Origin: Erythrophleum ivorense
Taxonomy: Eukaryota; Streptophyta; Magnoliopsida; Fabales; Fabaceae
Direction: 5' to 3'
NCBI GenBank assembly: GCA_026724425.1
Contig: JAIUCV010000001.1
Span: 11,328,556 to 11,392,555 of the forward strand
DNA length: 64,000 nt
Shown here one piece after another: positions 1-10,303 of this stretch. Each line of letters opens with the position of its first letter. Positions within the stretch are counted from its first letter, which is position 1. The notes beneath the pieces were generated by a model that was not told where the DNA came from, did not search any database, and saw only the letters and a list, made by a program, of their open reading frames with translations. The translations under genes and the position numbers were made by a program.

Positions 1-423
1 TAAATAGATATATAAGCATGTAGAATGTTTGACGTGATTACATTTCTTGTCAAAAATTTATTGGTCTACAAATTTTACGTAGACTAAATCTACCTAAATA
101 TAATTTTTTTAAAATCTTAAACAAACATCTTAAAGTTTTATAAAGTATTTTTTTAAAAAAAAAGTGATTTTTCTTTAAAAAAAACTTAAACAAACGGGCT
201 CTGTATCTCCTCAGGCAAAGTTTCAATAACCATGAATGACTTATAACATGCACCCCCACCCTTCTGGCTAGTTCAGCCCCATAAGACATATCACTTTAAG
301 AAAATAATTCCCCACCCACCAAAATATATTTCTTGAAAGATCATCCATCCAATACATTTTGCTGCTACCACAGCCAGCGTTTGGAATATTAAATGCTGTA
401 AACGAGGAACGATTAAACCTTAC

Positions 424-2013
424 ATATATACTAGCCTCACATTGATCAAGCACGGGGACTGATGTGAAATAACAATTTGTAAGATTCCTACGGCATCCTT
501 GACGGTAGCCAAATTGGTAAAGCACAGGTCCTACACTCCAACGTAAGCGCCCATGCGACCGGAATGCGAAGAGTCCTCGATTCCTGATATTGATGAATAC
601 AGTGGAACTTAAAGTGCTTACAGAGACGCCAATAATTTCAACTTCTGCCTGTTGACCTGGCTCTGGGCCAAAGAAAACTTGTGCTACAGACTCAGAAGTT
701 CCAACGTTTCCAAAATTAATCTCCAGCACTCTGTTCTCAGCAACCAAGTATATCTGGCAGTGTGATTAACAACCATTGAAATTTTCAATTGCATCTGATA
801 AGTTTGCATTTTTACCTCAGCTATACAGAATTCCCAGGTTTCCTAGATATCTGTATAAAACGCTTGTGTTTATTATGTAGCCACCATACAAAGAAAAAAA
901 AAGAATGTGGGTTGCCTATTAACCTTGAATATCCATATACTTGGAATCAAAGCGCAAAAACTTATACAAGGTAGGCAGGATACTGCAGAAAACAGTAAGA
1001 ATTTCACCCAAAAATATTTCTAAAAAAGGAAAAAAATTACAGTATTTTATGTGCACAGATTTGAAAAATGTTGCCAATCCAATTAAGGAAGTTACTTAAA
1101 AAAAAAAAAAAAAAAGAAAGAAACCATATGCCTGAAAAATAGTCAGTCCATTTAGTCCTTGTTTAACCGATACCTTTTTTTTTTAATTTTTTTATTATGA
1201 TTAGGGATATCGCTAATTTTTTTTAGGTAAAATTCTATTACCGGATAATTCTCATTTTATTCTTATGATTATTATTTAATTATTATTTAATATTATTTAT
1301 TAATCATTATTTAATCATTAAAAATAAAAATATTATAATAATTTTTTATTTATAAAATTATTTTTTTTATTTTTATTTTTATTTTTATACTTAATTTTTT
1401 GTGTACTAAACGGCCGTTAGAATTTTAATTTCATGAGGGTTGAAGAATAAACACAAAGTACTAAGATGAGATATTATATTCTCTTACCAAGTCTTTGAAT
1501 CCTATATCCATTCTTTGAACATTGATAAACTCACTCTTAACTTTTCTTCGATTTCCGAAGTTGGTTAAATTAGATTTTGCAAATGATAATTCTCCCAAAA
1601 TTTTTCAATGGAAGCCATATGAAAAAACAGACTACGGAAACTAGAAGTTAAAAAATAGATAGGATGGCTTACCTTTCCTGGACCCCCATGAAGTGGAGCC
1701 ATAGCAACATTACATTTAAAGTCTAAATGAACAGACCATGCGATGGTACCATTATTTTCAAATGCGAAGAAATAGTTCTCAGAACAAGCATAAACCCTTC
1801 CATCATCTCCAGTTAGAGGTTTCGAAAGCCTAAGTGAAGGGCCTGAAATAAACAATGCTCAAGTAAAGAAATTTGAAGTTTGGGAAATGCAGTTATGCCA
1901 CAATACATGGAGTTAGAGAGACATGGACCTCTAGATGGGTGATGATAACCAGAGATAGAAGAAGTCAATTGGCAGAGCAATACGAAAACCACAAGGAATT
2001 GCGTGACCGCCAT
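424..2013 (-). CDS. GEX3: GEX3-like protein, first three exons (partial, runs off left edge)
   Basis: The minus strand encodes the start of a PQQ-type beta-propeller protein resembling GAMETE EXPRESSED 3, a plant membrane protein known from gametes. I read exon 1 at 2013-1929 (ATG at 2013, hydrophobic signal peptide MAVTQFLVVFVLLCQLTSS), exon 2 at 1842-1673 (contains RLSKPLTGDDGRVYACSENY) and exon 3 at 753-424 (contains AENRVLEINF, RNRGLFAF, FGYRQGCR and PVLDQCEASIY). Donors AAAG/GTAAGCC and TAT/GTAAGG and the CAG acceptors keep the reading frame; the exon 1 donor could be either of two GT sites in the same phase (1928 or a few codons earlier). The family continues well beyond this point, so the remaining exons must lie left of base 1, and 1-423 is read as intron. 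Family assignment is from remembered similarity and was not searched. Confidence 0.68.
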
Positions 2014-2157
2014 TGTGGAGTTACCACAGGGAAACTAGACTGGCATGGGATGTTCTGTTCTGTTGCATGCTTCGCCGGCGGCGTAAATTGTTGGATGTGA
2101 AGAAATAAATGAACGCAAACTGCAATTCTCCTGCCATAACTCGATGCAGAGACAACT

Positions 2158-2757
2158 CTAACCGCTGAGAACCGCTTCTCTCCCGCAGACGCGGGAACTG
2201 GACTTCATTTTTAACAAATTTGAGTCGTCCGATCTATCAAGCAAAATTTTGGACCATCTGATGATGTTTTGATAGCATTTGGTGAAAAAAGATTTTGTAA
2301 AAAAAATCAAAAATTATATTGTGCAAATAAAAATTTTAATTATAAAAAAAATTGTAACGTTATAATTGTATGAATAAAAATTTTAATTTTTTTAAGAATT
2401 ACACCCTAAAAATTTTAATATTATAAGAAATATTTATTGTAAAAGATCTTTAAAATTATTTTAAAGATTAAACGGTATAAAAATTTGTCTTCACATAAAT
2501 TTTTTTGTCTTCATAGTTAAAATATTTTCTTAAAGTTAAAATTTTCGCCCATACAATTATAATTTTTTTGTCCTCACAATTTTACTCACAATTAAAATTT
2601 TTATAACTTCGCTACAAATTCTTTTTTCACCAAATGCTATTAAAACATGATCAAATGCCATAAAATTTTGCTTGATAGATCAGTTGGCTGAAATTTGTTA
2701 AAAATGAGATGCAATCCTGCGTCTATGGGAGGAAGCTGTTCTCTTAACCGTTACTTG
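2158..2757. repeat. Foldback (MITE-like) element with long inverted arms
   Basis: The left arm (from TAACCGCTGAGAAC near 2158) recurs in reverse complement ending near 2750 (TAACGGTTAAGAG). The arms share the motifs GACGCGG/GACGCAGG, CATTTTTAACAAATTT, GATCTATCAAGCAAAATTTT and TAGCATTTGGTGAAAAAAG, so the similarity covers about 250 bp per arm with an AT-rich centre. It lies about 145 bp upstream of the GEX3-like start codon. I could not fix a target-site duplication, so the ends are approximate and the superfamily is not assigned. Confidence 0.75.
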
Positions 2758-3355
2758 CATTGTGTAACTAACAATAAATTTTAATTATTAGTTAAGTTAA
2801 ATGGGATAAAAGTCCTAAAACTTGTTAAGTAATATTTAATTTTTAAAACTTGACAAGGAATTATTTTAAACTTTTAAATATATACAAATAATTCTCTTGC
2901 CATTAATTAGTTTGTTATTTCACTAATCGTGACATATAAGTGATAATAAATCTCTCCAAATTTCATTTTTTTAATCTGATTTCTCAGTGGTTGGACTAGA
3001 ACTAAGTAAATTACCATTTTGTCACCGACGGTCCTACTCTTAGGATCACTTACTTCATGCTCGACATTAGGTTTAGTGCATGTTTAGTTTAGCATTGGAA
3101 AGGGAGAAAATCATGATTTGCAATCCATAAAATGCAAAGATTATAGTTTATTATTTTGGCCAAAACCACAGTTTGAGAAAAAAAAAAGTTGAATCAAACA
3201 TGTATTTAGAAGTCAATGAAAAACACTTTTTGGCCCACAACGGCTGCTTCTTCGCCCAAATAGCCTTGAATTAAAGCTATCAACATGCTTACAATCTTTT
3301 ATCAATTTTTTTGTATTTTCTTGACAGTTAATCTACATTAAGACCAGAACTACTA
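2758..3355. other. Intergenic, no gene seen
   Basis: AT-rich sequence with stops in every frame. I see no coding signature, inverted repeat or RNA gene. Confidence 0.5.
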
Positions 3356-3360
3356 AACGA

Positions 3361-3850
3361 AGGGGTGTGAATGATTTTTGCCCCATTTGTCACAAACAGT
3401 CTGATACCATTCTCCATTGCTTGCTCTAATGAAGTTCAGTTGCATCCTCCCATTACAAAATACTGAACTAATATTTTGTACAATCCTCCACCTCTTGGAT
3501 GGAATAAACTTAAAGACAAATGAAGCTAGCAAAGGTAATTTGGGTAATGCAGGTTATGGGGGGTATTCTTCATGATCTCCTTGGCAATTAGATTAAATTG
3601 ACCTTCGTAATTCTTTTCAAGCTAAGCTTAAGAGAGTCCTTATTAATATTGAGCTTGCCTAGAGTTTGGATTTTAAATTCTTACAAGTAGAAAGTGATTC
3701 TAAGAATCTTGAATCTTATTGATGCCATTTTGATAGTGATACTGTCCCCAAAAGACAATCATTTTCTTGCTAAAATTAGAAGATGAAAAGAAATGGATTG
3801 GCAAGTTGACTTTTCTCACATTTGGTGTGAGCCAACAAGGTTGGAAATCA
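3361..3850 (+). pseudogene. LINE remnant: zinc-binding motif and RNase H domain
   Basis: Two blocks typical of the C-terminal part of plant LINE polyproteins follow each other on the plus strand. Near 3361 the frame reads GVNDFCPICHKQSDTILHCL, matching the CxxC..H..C reverse-transcriptase-associated zinc-binding region. From about 3486 it reads PPPLGWNKLNTNEASKGN then GNAGYGG, the start of the plant RNase H-like domain (RVT_3 type), and later VESDSKNLE. Several stops and probable frameshifts interrupt it. No reverse transcriptase core is present, so this is a 5'-truncated or eroded copy. The second acidic position of the domain reads TNEASKG instead of the usual TDGA. Confidence 0.6.
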
Positions 3851-4798
3851 GTCATTCCAAACTCCATTTCTTATCCATCATTTTCAAACATGATACGTCC
3901 GCATACTAGAATACCAAAATCAATGAACCAATATTATTCGTAGATTCTATTACGTATTTTTCAATTTGTGCTTGTTTTTTAAAGAGTAGGCTATCAACAT
4001 AGAAAAGAACGTTGAGTTGAATTAAAGAGGACATTATAGGAGGCAACATACACTTGCAAACTATCTTTGGTCTTTTTGGTCTTATGATATAGTTGTTTAT
4101 TTTTATTATATATTTTATCATTATTTATTATATATCTTTTTAATTATCATATCAAAGGAATTAGGGAGAATGGTTGAGAAAATATAAAAAAGAGGGTGGC
4201 GCATAAATATGAATGGGAGAATGTGGAGAAATAGAAAATATTTATTTGATTTGAGTTTTGATTTTACAATTTTGATAAAAGAAATTAAAAAAAAAGATGA
4301 AAAAGTATGGTAACTATTACTATACATTATTTTAATGTATATAATTTTAAAATATATTATTTTAATTATAATAATTATATTCGTATTAGACAGAACACAT
4401 AAAAAAAGCCTCTTTCTTCAATATATCGTATAACAAAGTAATAATTTTTTTTCTTTTTATTATACACAATTACATCCTATACCTCCAAATCACGAATTAT
4501 ATAAACTAGGATATCCTGTATCTATATTCATATCACGTACTATGTCGGATCATTGATTAGGTGACGTTGTGGTAAATCATAGTATCACTATTAATCATGG
4601 TTTTAACATATTCAATGATCTCTAGGTTGAATTAGCTCTACTTTTTGCTACTAATCTTAGAGGATGTGGTTATCAAAGGCTTTATTTCTCCATAATGTTT
4701 TCTGTTTATTTCCTTTTTGTTTGTCTTTGTGGGCCATTACCCTTCTTTCTGTCCAAAAAAACAAAAATACAAGTAACTAATACATGGCCGAAAGATTT
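3851..4798. other. Intergenic, no gene seen
   Basis: AT-rich sequence between the LINE remnant and the MULE. Short open frames here have low-complexity translations (I, N, K, F, Y rich) and are not credible genes. Part may be eroded 3' tail of the upstream LINE. Confidence 0.4.
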
Positions 4799-4805
4799 CA
4801 TTACT

Positions 4806-5105
4806 GGTTTTTTAACGTAAATATATTTAAAAAAAAATAAAAGAAAAATATATAACAATCCTAAAACATATTTCAGATATATATAACTAATTTTAAAATA
4901 ATAATAATAATAATAATGGGACGCGGAGCTCGAGCCTCCGCATCCCAAAATTTTTTTTTTTAAATTAAGGCAGCTCTGCGTCCCTTTTTTTTTAATTTTT
5001 TAATTTTTTTTAAAAAAAAACTGACCCTTGAGGGTGAGTTTTACTGACCCTCAAAAGTTGACCCTACGTGGGTCAGACTGACCCACGTAGGGTCAGTTTG
5101 ACTGA
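4806..5105 (+). repeat. Left terminal inverted repeat of the MULE
   Basis: Pairs with 14872-15210 in reverse complement. It contains an (AAT)n tract, a 29-nt near-palindrome at 4918-4946 (GGGACGCGG ... CCGCATCCC) and a perfect 37-nt palindrome at 5059-5095 (arms TGACCCTACGTGGGTCAG and its reverse complement around a single A). Confidence 0.88.
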
Positions 5106-5239
5106 CCCAACGAGTCAATCAAATAGACTTACGGGTCATATTGACTTGTGGGTTTTTTTAAATTATTAAAAAATTATTATTTTAATTAATTTATTTTAAA
5201 AAAATATAAATATAAATTTTTAAAAATAAAAATTTATTG

Positions 5240-6960
5240 TAATAAATAATTTTAATTTATTTATTAAATTTATTAATTATTTAAATATATATTAATTTTT
5301 TTGTATATTAAAAATGTTTAAAATTTTTATAATTTTATTAATTTTGCAAGTGTAAAAATTTATGTTTTGAAAAAATGTAAATAATTTTATTGAAATTTAT
5401 AAAAGGTGAAATTTAGATAACTAAAAATAAAAAAAAATTAAATAAGTTAATAAAAGTATTTTTAAAATTACATTAATATGGGACTTTTTTAAATGAAAAA
5501 AAATTTTAATTTATATATTGAAGAGGACAATGGTTTAATTTATTTATTATTTAAATTTATATTAATTTTTTTTAATATTAAAAAATAACAAATCTTTAAA
5601 ATTTTTATAATTTTATTAATTTTGGAAGTGTCAAGAATTTATGTTTTGAGAAAATTTAAATAATTTTATCGAAATTTGTAAAAGGTGAAATTTAGATAAC
5701 TAAAAAGTAAACAAGAATTTAAATAAATTAATAATAGTATTTCTAAAATTACATTTATATGAGACTTTTTTAAATGGAGAAAAAATTGTAATCTATATAT
5801 TGAAAAGACAATAGTTTAATTTAATTATTATTTAAATTTATATTAATTATTTTTGTATATTTAAAAGTACAATATCTTTAAAAAATTTTATAATTTTATT
5901 AATTTTCTAAGTGTTAAGAATTTATATTTTGAAAAAATTTAAATAATTTTATTGAAATTTGTAAAGGGTGAAATTTAGATAACTAAAAAAAGTAAACAAG
6001 AATTTAAATATACTCATAAAAGTATTTCTAAAATTACATGTTTTAAATGGGAAAAAATTTTTAAATGGAGAAAAAATTTTAATCTATGAAAGGAAGAAGA
6101 CAATGGTTTAATTTATTTATTATTTAAATTTATATTAATTCTTTTTGTATATTTAAAAAAACAATGTCTTTAAAAATTTGTTATAATTTTATTAATTTTG
6201 TAAGTGTTAAGAATTTATGTTTTGAGAAAATTTAAATAATTTTATTAAAATTTGTAAAAGGTGAAATTTAGATAACTAAAAAAGTAAACAAGAATTTAAA
6301 TAAATTAATAGAAGTATTTCTAAAACTACATTTATATGGGACTTTTTTAATTGAAAAAAAAATTTTAATCTATATATTGAAAAAGACAATGGTTTAATTT
6401 ATTTATTATTTAAATTTATATTAAGTCTTTTTGTATATTTTAAAAAACAAGATCTTTAAAATTTTTTATAATTTTATTAATTTTGTAAGTGTTAAGAATT
6501 TGTGTTTTGAGAAAATTTTAATAATTTTATTGAAATTTGTAAAAGGTGAAAATAACTAAAAAAGTAAACAAGAATTTAAATAAATTAATAAAAGTATTTA
6601 TAAAACTACATTTATATGGGACTTTTTTAATTGGGAAAAAAATTTTAATCTATATATTGAAAAAGACAATGGTTTAATTTAATTATTATTTAAATTTATA
6701 TTAATTATTTTTGTATATTTAAAAAAGTGTCTTTAAAATTTTTTATAATTTTATTAATTTTGTAAGTGTTAAGAATTTATGTTTTGAGAAAATTTAAATA
6801 AATTTATTGAAATTTGTAAAAGGTGAAATTTAGATAACCAAAAAAGTAAACAAGAATTTAAATAAATTAATAAAAGTATTTCTAAAACTACATTTATATG
6901 GGATCTTTTTAATTGGGAAAAAAATTTTAATCTATATATTGAGGAAGAGAATGATTTAAT
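5240..6960. repeat. ~285-bp tandem array inside the MULE, about six units
   Basis: The landmark GACAAT(G/A)GTTTAAT recurs at 5525, 5817, 6099, 6385 and 6665, with a diverged copy at 6948, so the spacing is 280-292 bp. Each unit also carries TTTATAATTTTATTAATTTT, AAGAATTTATGTTTTGA and GGTGAAATTTAGATAACTA in the same order. The array lies between the left TIR and the 3' end of the PMD gene. It is very AT-rich and non-coding. Confidence 0.88.
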
Positions 6961-7667
6961 TTGTATATACAATTTGTTTAATTTTATAATTATAAGAAAT
7001 TTATGTGATGAAAAATAGTAATCAATTTTATTGAGATTTTGAACAAGTAAAATATAAATAATAAATTTTAAAAAATTCATATAAGAATTCTTAAACATAT
7101 AATAAAAGTATTTGTAAACTCATAATACAATTCATTTGCTATGGTAATATTAGTAACATTTTTTTGCTTATAAAAAAAATTCTCTTATTTATAGTTTGAA
7201 GAATATAATGTCTTAATTTATTTAAATTATTGTGAGGTGTATTAATTAATTTTGTTTGAAGTGAAAGGAAAAAAATTAATAAAGAATGAAAAAATTAATA
7301 AAATAATTTGTAAAACAAAAATTAATGTTTTGAAGAATATTAAATAATTTTGTTAAGTTGGTAGATATAATCAAGTTTATTAATCAAATTGTTTTCGTAC
7401 ATTGGGAGATATGTTTTTTTTTTCTAATGTATGAAAAGAAATTTTTGTAAATGAAATATAACAATTTTAAAAATATAACGCATTAAAATTTAAAAATAAT
7501 GTTGTAATGTATATATATTCATTATATGAATGTGTATATAATTGTAGTAATTAATCTTTTAATAAGCTAATGTTGTGCAAAGAGGGAATAAAGTTTTCTT
7601 ACAATATATGTAAGTCTGTCATTAAATAATACAAATGAACATTAAACTTGAAAAAGATTAATAACTA
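6961..7667. other. AT-rich MULE interior, no gene seen
   Basis: Decaying continuation of the repeat-type sequence and the 3' flank of the PMD gene. No motif recognised. Confidence 0.4.
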
Positions 7668-10167
7668 TCAACCATAATGACTGCTTGTCCCACACCGAGG
7701 CCTTCTCCTTATTCGCTGTGGCCGACGTTGTTGTGGTTGTTGTTGTTCTTCCTCTTCATCCTCTTCAGTATCATTGACAAGTACTTCTTCATTTCCTTCT
7801 CCAGATGATTCATTCTCCACTTGATTGCGAATTTGTTGTAAACTAAAATTCCACTGAGGAGATTGAACAGGCGGAATTGGTTGATTTGGAGTGAGAAAGC
7901 CGTGTTGCGGTTGGTAGGATGCCCACTGTGAGAAAGAAGAAGTGTTGCCGTACTTTGTATTAAATGCAGTTGGATCCGTAAATAATGATGTAAATGGTAC
8001 TCCGACAGCTTGCATTGATTGTGAGTGCGGTGTGGAGAAAGATGACTCAATATAAGTGGACGAAGGCTATAAAGGTGCATAATAAGGTGCAAAGGAAGAT
8101 AGACCTAGAATGCCAATATCTACAGATGGCAGACAGGAAGAAGAACCAACGTCTCCACCGATAGTCTGTGGTAAAGTAGAAGAAGGACTAACGTCACCAC
8201 CGGACATAGGGTCTGTCGTGTAAGATGATGATGGCATGTTCGTATGACATCCCCTAAAGTCGCTACTAGACATTGGTTCCCTGGATGAGAGGAACCCATG
8301 ACCTCTTTTTCCTGATCTCGCCTCTGGCTCTAGAGGTTTGGATAGATCAGGTGCTGGTGGAGCTAGTTGAGAGACGAACATATCTCGGTGTTCTCCTAAA
8401 GCATGCAACATATTTCAAATATTATTGCTTTCTTTGCGCCTAAAATCTCCATAACTAAGCGTCGGTTGGTCAATGATAGTAAGTTTGTATAAGTCCTCCA
8501 ACAAATCAGTATGTGAAAAAGAAAAAGAATTGTCAAGAATAATACATATGTCTATTTAAGGATAGGTAATATAAAGATAAGAATAATGTAAAATTCATAC
8601 CACAAAACCTTGAGAACCACTAGCAGGATGGATCTATCTTCGCGTATGTCGCCAATACCAACGCATATAGTCTGAGACGCGGTCTAGTGGTCTATCAGTA
8701 AGGTCATTTTGTGCCACTACCAAGGGCTATGAATTCCATGCTGTAATAAACACTACATGCTCTTCGCACCAGTCTTTGTGAATTTTTCTTCTTAATTGAA
8801 GAGTATGCAGTGATCCTATATTAAATGGTTTTTCTAGAATATGCTGCACCATACCGAATTGACGGAGAACGCGATCAGTGTGATGCCACTCAACTATCCA
8901 AAAGCAAAGTATAAGCACAGATGCACGCCATACATTAGACATCGCTAGGTAATACTCCGGAATTAGTTGAACAACCTCAAGTGAGTCGTATGGGCGCCAA
9001 ATAACCTACACACCAGAAGATAGTTACTTTGAGTCACAAATTGTAAAACGGATAACAAGTAAGTACCCAAATACAAACCTCATTGTCTTTCATTTGGTCT
9101 AACAATATTCTACACTGCTTCAAGGCATCTATCGTCGGTCGAGGATATTATGGAACATCCCGCCACCTATGAGGAAAGGGAGAACACATGTTACTTTATC
9201 AATTATCAAAAAATAGCATATCTAAAAAATATATATGCCTATACCTGAAACCCAGCAGGGGTTGAGTAGGATAAATAGTCATCCGAGGATCAGGTTGGGG
9301 GGGTCTTCGTGGAGCAAGACGGGGAAATCGGTCCCATACCCATAAATGAAGCAACGTCAGACAACCACCTATGTTAACCTCGTCATAGCGGGTGCCATTA
9401 CACATTTCTCTATATAGATGGGCCAACACTGCTGATCCCCAACTATACTGACCAGCTTCTACAAAATCAGCAAGTAGCGGAAGATATATTAACATAACTT
9501 TATGTCCAGTCCTATCTGGCATCAAATACCCCCCAATCAAATGCAGGATATATGCTCGTGCAAACTGGCAAATAGTATCATCATCTCCATCATCCGGCAA
9601 GTTATTGAATGTCTGAGTCAATCAGGGAACACTCAACCTCTGTCCATCCAATATCTCAGGAGGAGGTATCACACCAAGCAACTCATTACAAACAATTGAC
9701 CAATTAAAATCTGTCCGTCCACATACTGTATTTCCCCTGCAAGGCAAACCCAATTGCATAGCGACGTCTTGCAGTGTAATTGTGCACTCGCCTCTAGTGA
9801 GGTGAAAGGTATGCGTCTTTGGGTGCCACCGCTCAATCAAGGCTGACACGAGGGCAGCATTGAAGTCAAAATGACCGAGACATGAAACACCATAAAAACC
9901 AGCTTGTATGAGATATGAGACAATAGCCGGAGGGGGATCGAAGATATTATCTTGTTGTGCTATTCGTCTTATACGTAGAATTCTATCATCCTGTGTAATT
10001 ATATTAGAGAAAATGTCACAAATTTAGTTAACGCAACAATAAACAATAAAGTAAATTTGTTACTCACTCGTCCTTGCCACATAGCTTGAGACACATGACG
10101 GGACTGTAAATATAGTAAAGACTCATCCTTTGGTCCAGGATGAACAACACTCTGACGAGGGTCCATT
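7668..10167 (-). pseudogene. Plant mobile domain (PMD / MAIN-like) protein gene, decayed
   Basis: The minus strand reads from ATG at 10167 (MDPRQSVVHPGPKDESLLYL) through a GTGAGT donor into the PMD proper: GFYGVSCLGHFDFNAALVSA and ERWHPKTHTFHLTRGECTIT followed by LQDVAMQLGLP (about 9780-9850), then the block with DRTGHKVMLIYLPLL and LHLWVWDRFPRLAP (9200-9620), IWRPYDSLEVVQLIPEYY and RWYWRHTRR (8600-9010). PMD proteins are found free-standing in plants (MAIN, MAIL1) and as cargo of MULEs and other elements; the free-standing ones act in meristem maintenance and transposon silencing. The C-terminal tail (8411-7668) is low complexity with an acidic run and an RRPQRIRRRPR basic end. In-frame stops occur inside the conserved core, for example after GQRLSVP near 9620 where the family has tryptophan, and after HHAWNS-type sequence near 8727. 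Intron boundaries are only partly certain. Confidence 0.8.
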
Positions 10168-10303
10168 ATAGAAACCAATAACTCAAATATCTGGTAATAA
10201 TAACACTAATATGTCAAACAGATGAACGACAAATCATAAGCCAATAATATAATCTTAGTACGTCAAATTAATGAACAACAATGAATAAGCAAAAAAGACA
10301 CTT

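Noticed and set aside
789..974. 61-residue plus-strand open frame
   Set aside because: It lies in the intron between exons 2 and 3 of the GEX3-like gene and has no similarity or codon signal.
6769..7098. 109-residue minus-strand open frame
   Set aside because: Isoleucine/leucine/serine/asparagine-rich product of the AT-rich tandem array, not a protein.
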